This document shows positions 61,661 to 64,000 of a stretch of 64,000 bases of DNA, piece after piece. The DNA comes from Lobosporangium transversale (lineage: Eukaryota > Mortierellomycota > Mortierellomycetes > Mortierellales > Mortierellaceae). The stretch spans positions 62,001-126,000 of the forward strand of contig NW_019028998.1 of assembly GCF_002105155.1 (NCBI RefSeq), written 5' to 3'. Positions within the stretch are counted from its first letter, which is position 1. The number at the start of each line of letters is the position of its first letter. A program made the position numbers and the translations under genes. The notes below the pieces were generated by a model. That model did not search any database. It was given only the letters and a program-made list of their open reading frames with translations, and was not told the origin of the DNA.

Positions 61661-62976
61661 TTAATTCACATCTGCCATAGCGCCGGATTCTGTCATGGTA
61701 GGAGTGGCGCTCTCAATGCTCTTGTTGTTTTTGTGGTTTTGTTGTTGGACATCCCTAGCCGAGGTCGAACTCTGCACAACAACAGCTGTGGTGGGCAGAC
61801 CCTCGATTCCAGCCATAATCCTTGCATGACTTTCCTCCCGAATCATGTCCTGATATCTGTGCTGCTTCGCAACATCATGCAGCTTGAATCCAAAGATACG
61901 AGGCACATAGCGGTCAGTGCTCTTAGGGGGGACTAACTGAGGGTAGACTTGGAAAAGCATATGGGGGAAGCTGCAGCCGAAATAGGCACCATCAATTGAT
62001 GCATGACGAGTCGATTTAGGGTTGTAAATGTCCTCGCAACGGCAGCAGAACAACTTGACTGATTTTGTGTATGGGATATCGGAAAGAGCAACAGGCAAAA
62101 GTGGATGATTATGACAAAGAACTCGAGGACAGCGTCCAAAGTCACACTTTTTGAATTTTTCCAGCTGGTCAATGCCCCATTCAACAATAGGTGGAAGGAA
62201 TGTGTACAAATGTGAAGAAAAAAAAAAAAAATTGTTGATAAATAATGTTAGCAAAAAGAGAATCATATGGATCATTCGTTGCAATATCAGTTTCATGCCT
62301 GGAATGCTTTTTAACTTGTTCTGTTTGGAGATAAATGCGCTTTACCATCTTTGTAAGTCCATGAGTGGTGATGATGAATCGAGCATGGATCAAGCCATAC
62401 AAGTGACGAGCAGATTTCTCAACAATGTCCCGAATCTCTTCATTCAGGTTTTCGTCTGAATAGACACCGATAACCCGTTGGAATTGTCACAGACCAAATA
62501 AAATAGTGTGTAAAAATAAAATAAAATAATGTCAGTTGATTCGCTACTGTGATGGTGATGAATGGTAAAACCCAATAAACTAAACTGTATAAAAAAAAAT
62601 AAATATATATAAAAAAAAAACCAGCAATGAAGCATACCAAGATTATCGGTGATCAAATCTAGTGCCTGAGAGTAATACTGGACCTCGGTGTTCAGTCCTG
62701 TCAAGTTGAAACGATCCAGAATATATTCCTCGTCAACCTCACAAAAGTATTCATTTCCCTTAGTCCCTAAGAACCAGTCAATCCAGTACTTTGTATAATC
62801 AGAGTCAGATCCGCTGGTGTAATCATCCACTAAAGAATACAAGAGGGAAGAATGAACATCATTAGAGACAAAAAAGCGCAGTCGGCATTACATGTATGCA
62901 GTAGGGAAAGGATGTATTCCAATAGATCACTCTTATTCCTCATTTTGGTAGCAGTGTCGTTTAAAGTAAACTTACT
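61661..62976 (-). CDS. CKB1: Casein kinase II regulatory (beta) subunit
   Basis: Regulatory subunit of the CK2 tetramer, which controls many processes in nucleus and cytosol. Exons: last base of exon 1 at 62976, then 62829..62638, 62455..62346, 62164..61661; 268 aa. The start codon appears to be split: exon 1 ends ...GGAAAA before a consensus GTAAGT donor, and exon 2 begins TGGATGATTAC, giving AAAATGGATGAT after splicing. The protein opens [20 protein letters not shown], the normal fungal CK2-beta N-terminus. [26 protein letters not shown] and [19 protein letters not shown] follow. The zinc-binding Cys are in GRCPRVLC and [29 protein letters not shown] follows. The C-terminal tail is Ser/Thr/Gln-rich. 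The upstream ATG at about 63040 (MGFSTCNF...) is in a frame that does not continue into exon 2. Confidence 0.93.
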
Positions 62977-63747
62977 TTTCCTTGAGAGAGACTAAGAAGT
63001 TCAGGAAGATATCCAGTAAAATTGCAAGTTGAGAATCCCATATTAACAAATGTAGTAATCATAGTAACAAAAATGAAGACGGGAGGTATTGCTGATTAGA
63101 ATACGATGGATAATAGAAAGAAGAGTAATAATAACAACAATGGCATCAGCTGAGTATCCCTCGATAAATTCCTCTCAAGAAAACTTGGAAATCATGAGCC
63201 TATTGAATTCGTCTCAAAATAAATTCCGAGCTATTCGCTATTGCTGATGACCTGTCTCAAGTCAGAAAACAGTTTCGGGCAACCAATGTCCCGGTGTAAA
63301 AATACTGCCTTCCTTTGAAAGATTGAATGTGGCTGTGTGAGACCGACTGATATGGACGGATGCTGAAGACGTTTAATGCTACATGTGCCTTCCCATGACC
63401 CGCAGATGTCTTTTTATTTTTTTTTTTATTTTTTTTTATTTTTTGCTGTTGTTGTTGAAGCTAATCCATGATGTTTCATAGGACAATGGATGTAACTTGC
63501 CAAATAAAATATAAAGTCAAACCATTACCGTGTGTTATGTGAGCAAGTGTACGTCAGTGCTTGAGGAGTCAAAAATTTTCCAAGGAGATGGTCCGTAAGA
63601 GAAACAAATCGAACAAAATAAAAGAAATAAAAAGAGAAGAGTAAAGGGAGAAGAGAGAGTGAGAAAGAAAGAGATGGTAATGAAAAGATTAATGAGGGAT
63701 GAAGTTTCTTTCAGCCTGTTGTGCTTTTCTCCTTGGTCCTGCAGAAG

Positions 63748-63778
<31 letters not shown>

Positions 63779-64000
63779 TAAGCCACATAATAGTCATTGG
63801 ATAATTATGCAATGTCATGAAGAAAATGCTGGATCTATCAGTCTAATAGACAGACTCCACATTCTTGTCCGTTACTCATGCATGGGGGTTTTTTTTTTTT
63901 TTATCAAAATAGGCTGTTCTTTTAAAAGAAAGTTTCCTCCATCTAACCTGCGCTATCTCTTTCTTCCTTTTCGTTTAAGAGTGGAGACTATAAGAAATTG
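62977..64000. other. Right-hand spacer, no gene seen
   Basis: About 1 kb upstream of CKB1: probably its 5' UTR and promoter, then AT-rich sequence with T-rich (63416-63441) and A29 (about 63747) runs. Open frames here are low-complexity. The far end is pyrimidine-rich and could lead into a gene beyond the window. Confidence 0.45.

Noticed and set aside
63000-63045. ATG near 63040 (MGFSTCNFTGYLPELLS...) as CKB1 start
   Set aside because: Its frame reaches the donor in phase 0, but exon 2 needs one carried base, so the product would not be CK2-beta.
63535-63786. 83-codon hydrophobic frame near the right end
   Set aside because: Starts in an A29/T29 run and continues through purine-rich repeats; no support as a gene.

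Overview
The window is nuclear DNA from a fungus, most likely an early-diverging filamentous lineage (Mucoromycota/Mortierellomycota-like). Reasons: almost every gene is cut by several short GT-AG introns (about 50-150 nt); the gene set is fungal (P3A plasma-membrane H+-ATPase, Hal4/Npr1-type kinase, Rch1/SLC10A7 transporter, fungal SLC45-type sugar transporter, Mug70-type CBS/PB1 protein) and includes genes typical of basal fungi (BRCT-WGR-PARP, a Fanzor relic). Spacers and introns are AT-rich and full of A or T runs of 15-35 nt. The lineage is inference; no rRNA or other marker is present.

Layout. 1-5 kb: 5' part of a saccharopine dehydrogenase-like oxidoreductase (-), a CHERP-like splicing protein (-), tRNA-Gly(GCC) (+), and a DeSI/PPPDE isopeptidase (+). 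5-12.4 kb: an unrecognised Ser-rich protein (+), a Hal4/Npr1-type kinase (+), a gene-poor stretch with a possible coding relic, and a four-TM protein with a Pro/Gln repeat tail (+). 12.6-13.3 kb: a pogo/Tigger-like MITE. 13.4-24.4 kb, all (-): LEA2-like membrane protein, PI-PLC X-domain protein, TM9SF3-type nonaspanin, PARP. 25-27.3 kb: an unrecognised protein with a helical DNA-binding-like segment (-). 29-37.4 kb: RPL10/uL16 (+), SLC45-like transporter (-), TFIP11/Ntr1 splicing factor (-). 37.8-40.8 kb: CBS/PB1 protein (+), head-to-head with TFIP11. 41.1-42.9 kb: a decayed Fanzor (eukaryotic TnpB-like) gene (-). 44-48 kb: exocyst SEC15 with 16 exons (-). 50.6-56 kb: Rch1/SLC10A7 (+) facing the H+-ATPase (-). 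56.5-57.5 kb: a ~1 kb imperfect palindrome, probably a foldback-type element. 57.7-62.9 kb, all (-): uroporphyrinogen decarboxylase, a small acidic single-pass membrane protein, casein kinase II beta.

Exon structures were assembled by hand, requiring consensus splice sites, an unbroken frame across every junction and recognisable family motifs; all completed models are multiples of three. There are no operons. Related jobs do occur together loosely: two spliceosome factors (CHERP, TFIP11), and several membrane-traffic or transport proteins (TM9SF3-type, SEC15, H+-ATPase, SLC45-like, Rch1-like). The most unusual items are the Fanzor relic, the palindrome, a 14-nt microexon in the sugar transporter, a CKB1 start codon split by an intron, and a Cys-rich insertion inside the PI-PLC catalytic domain.
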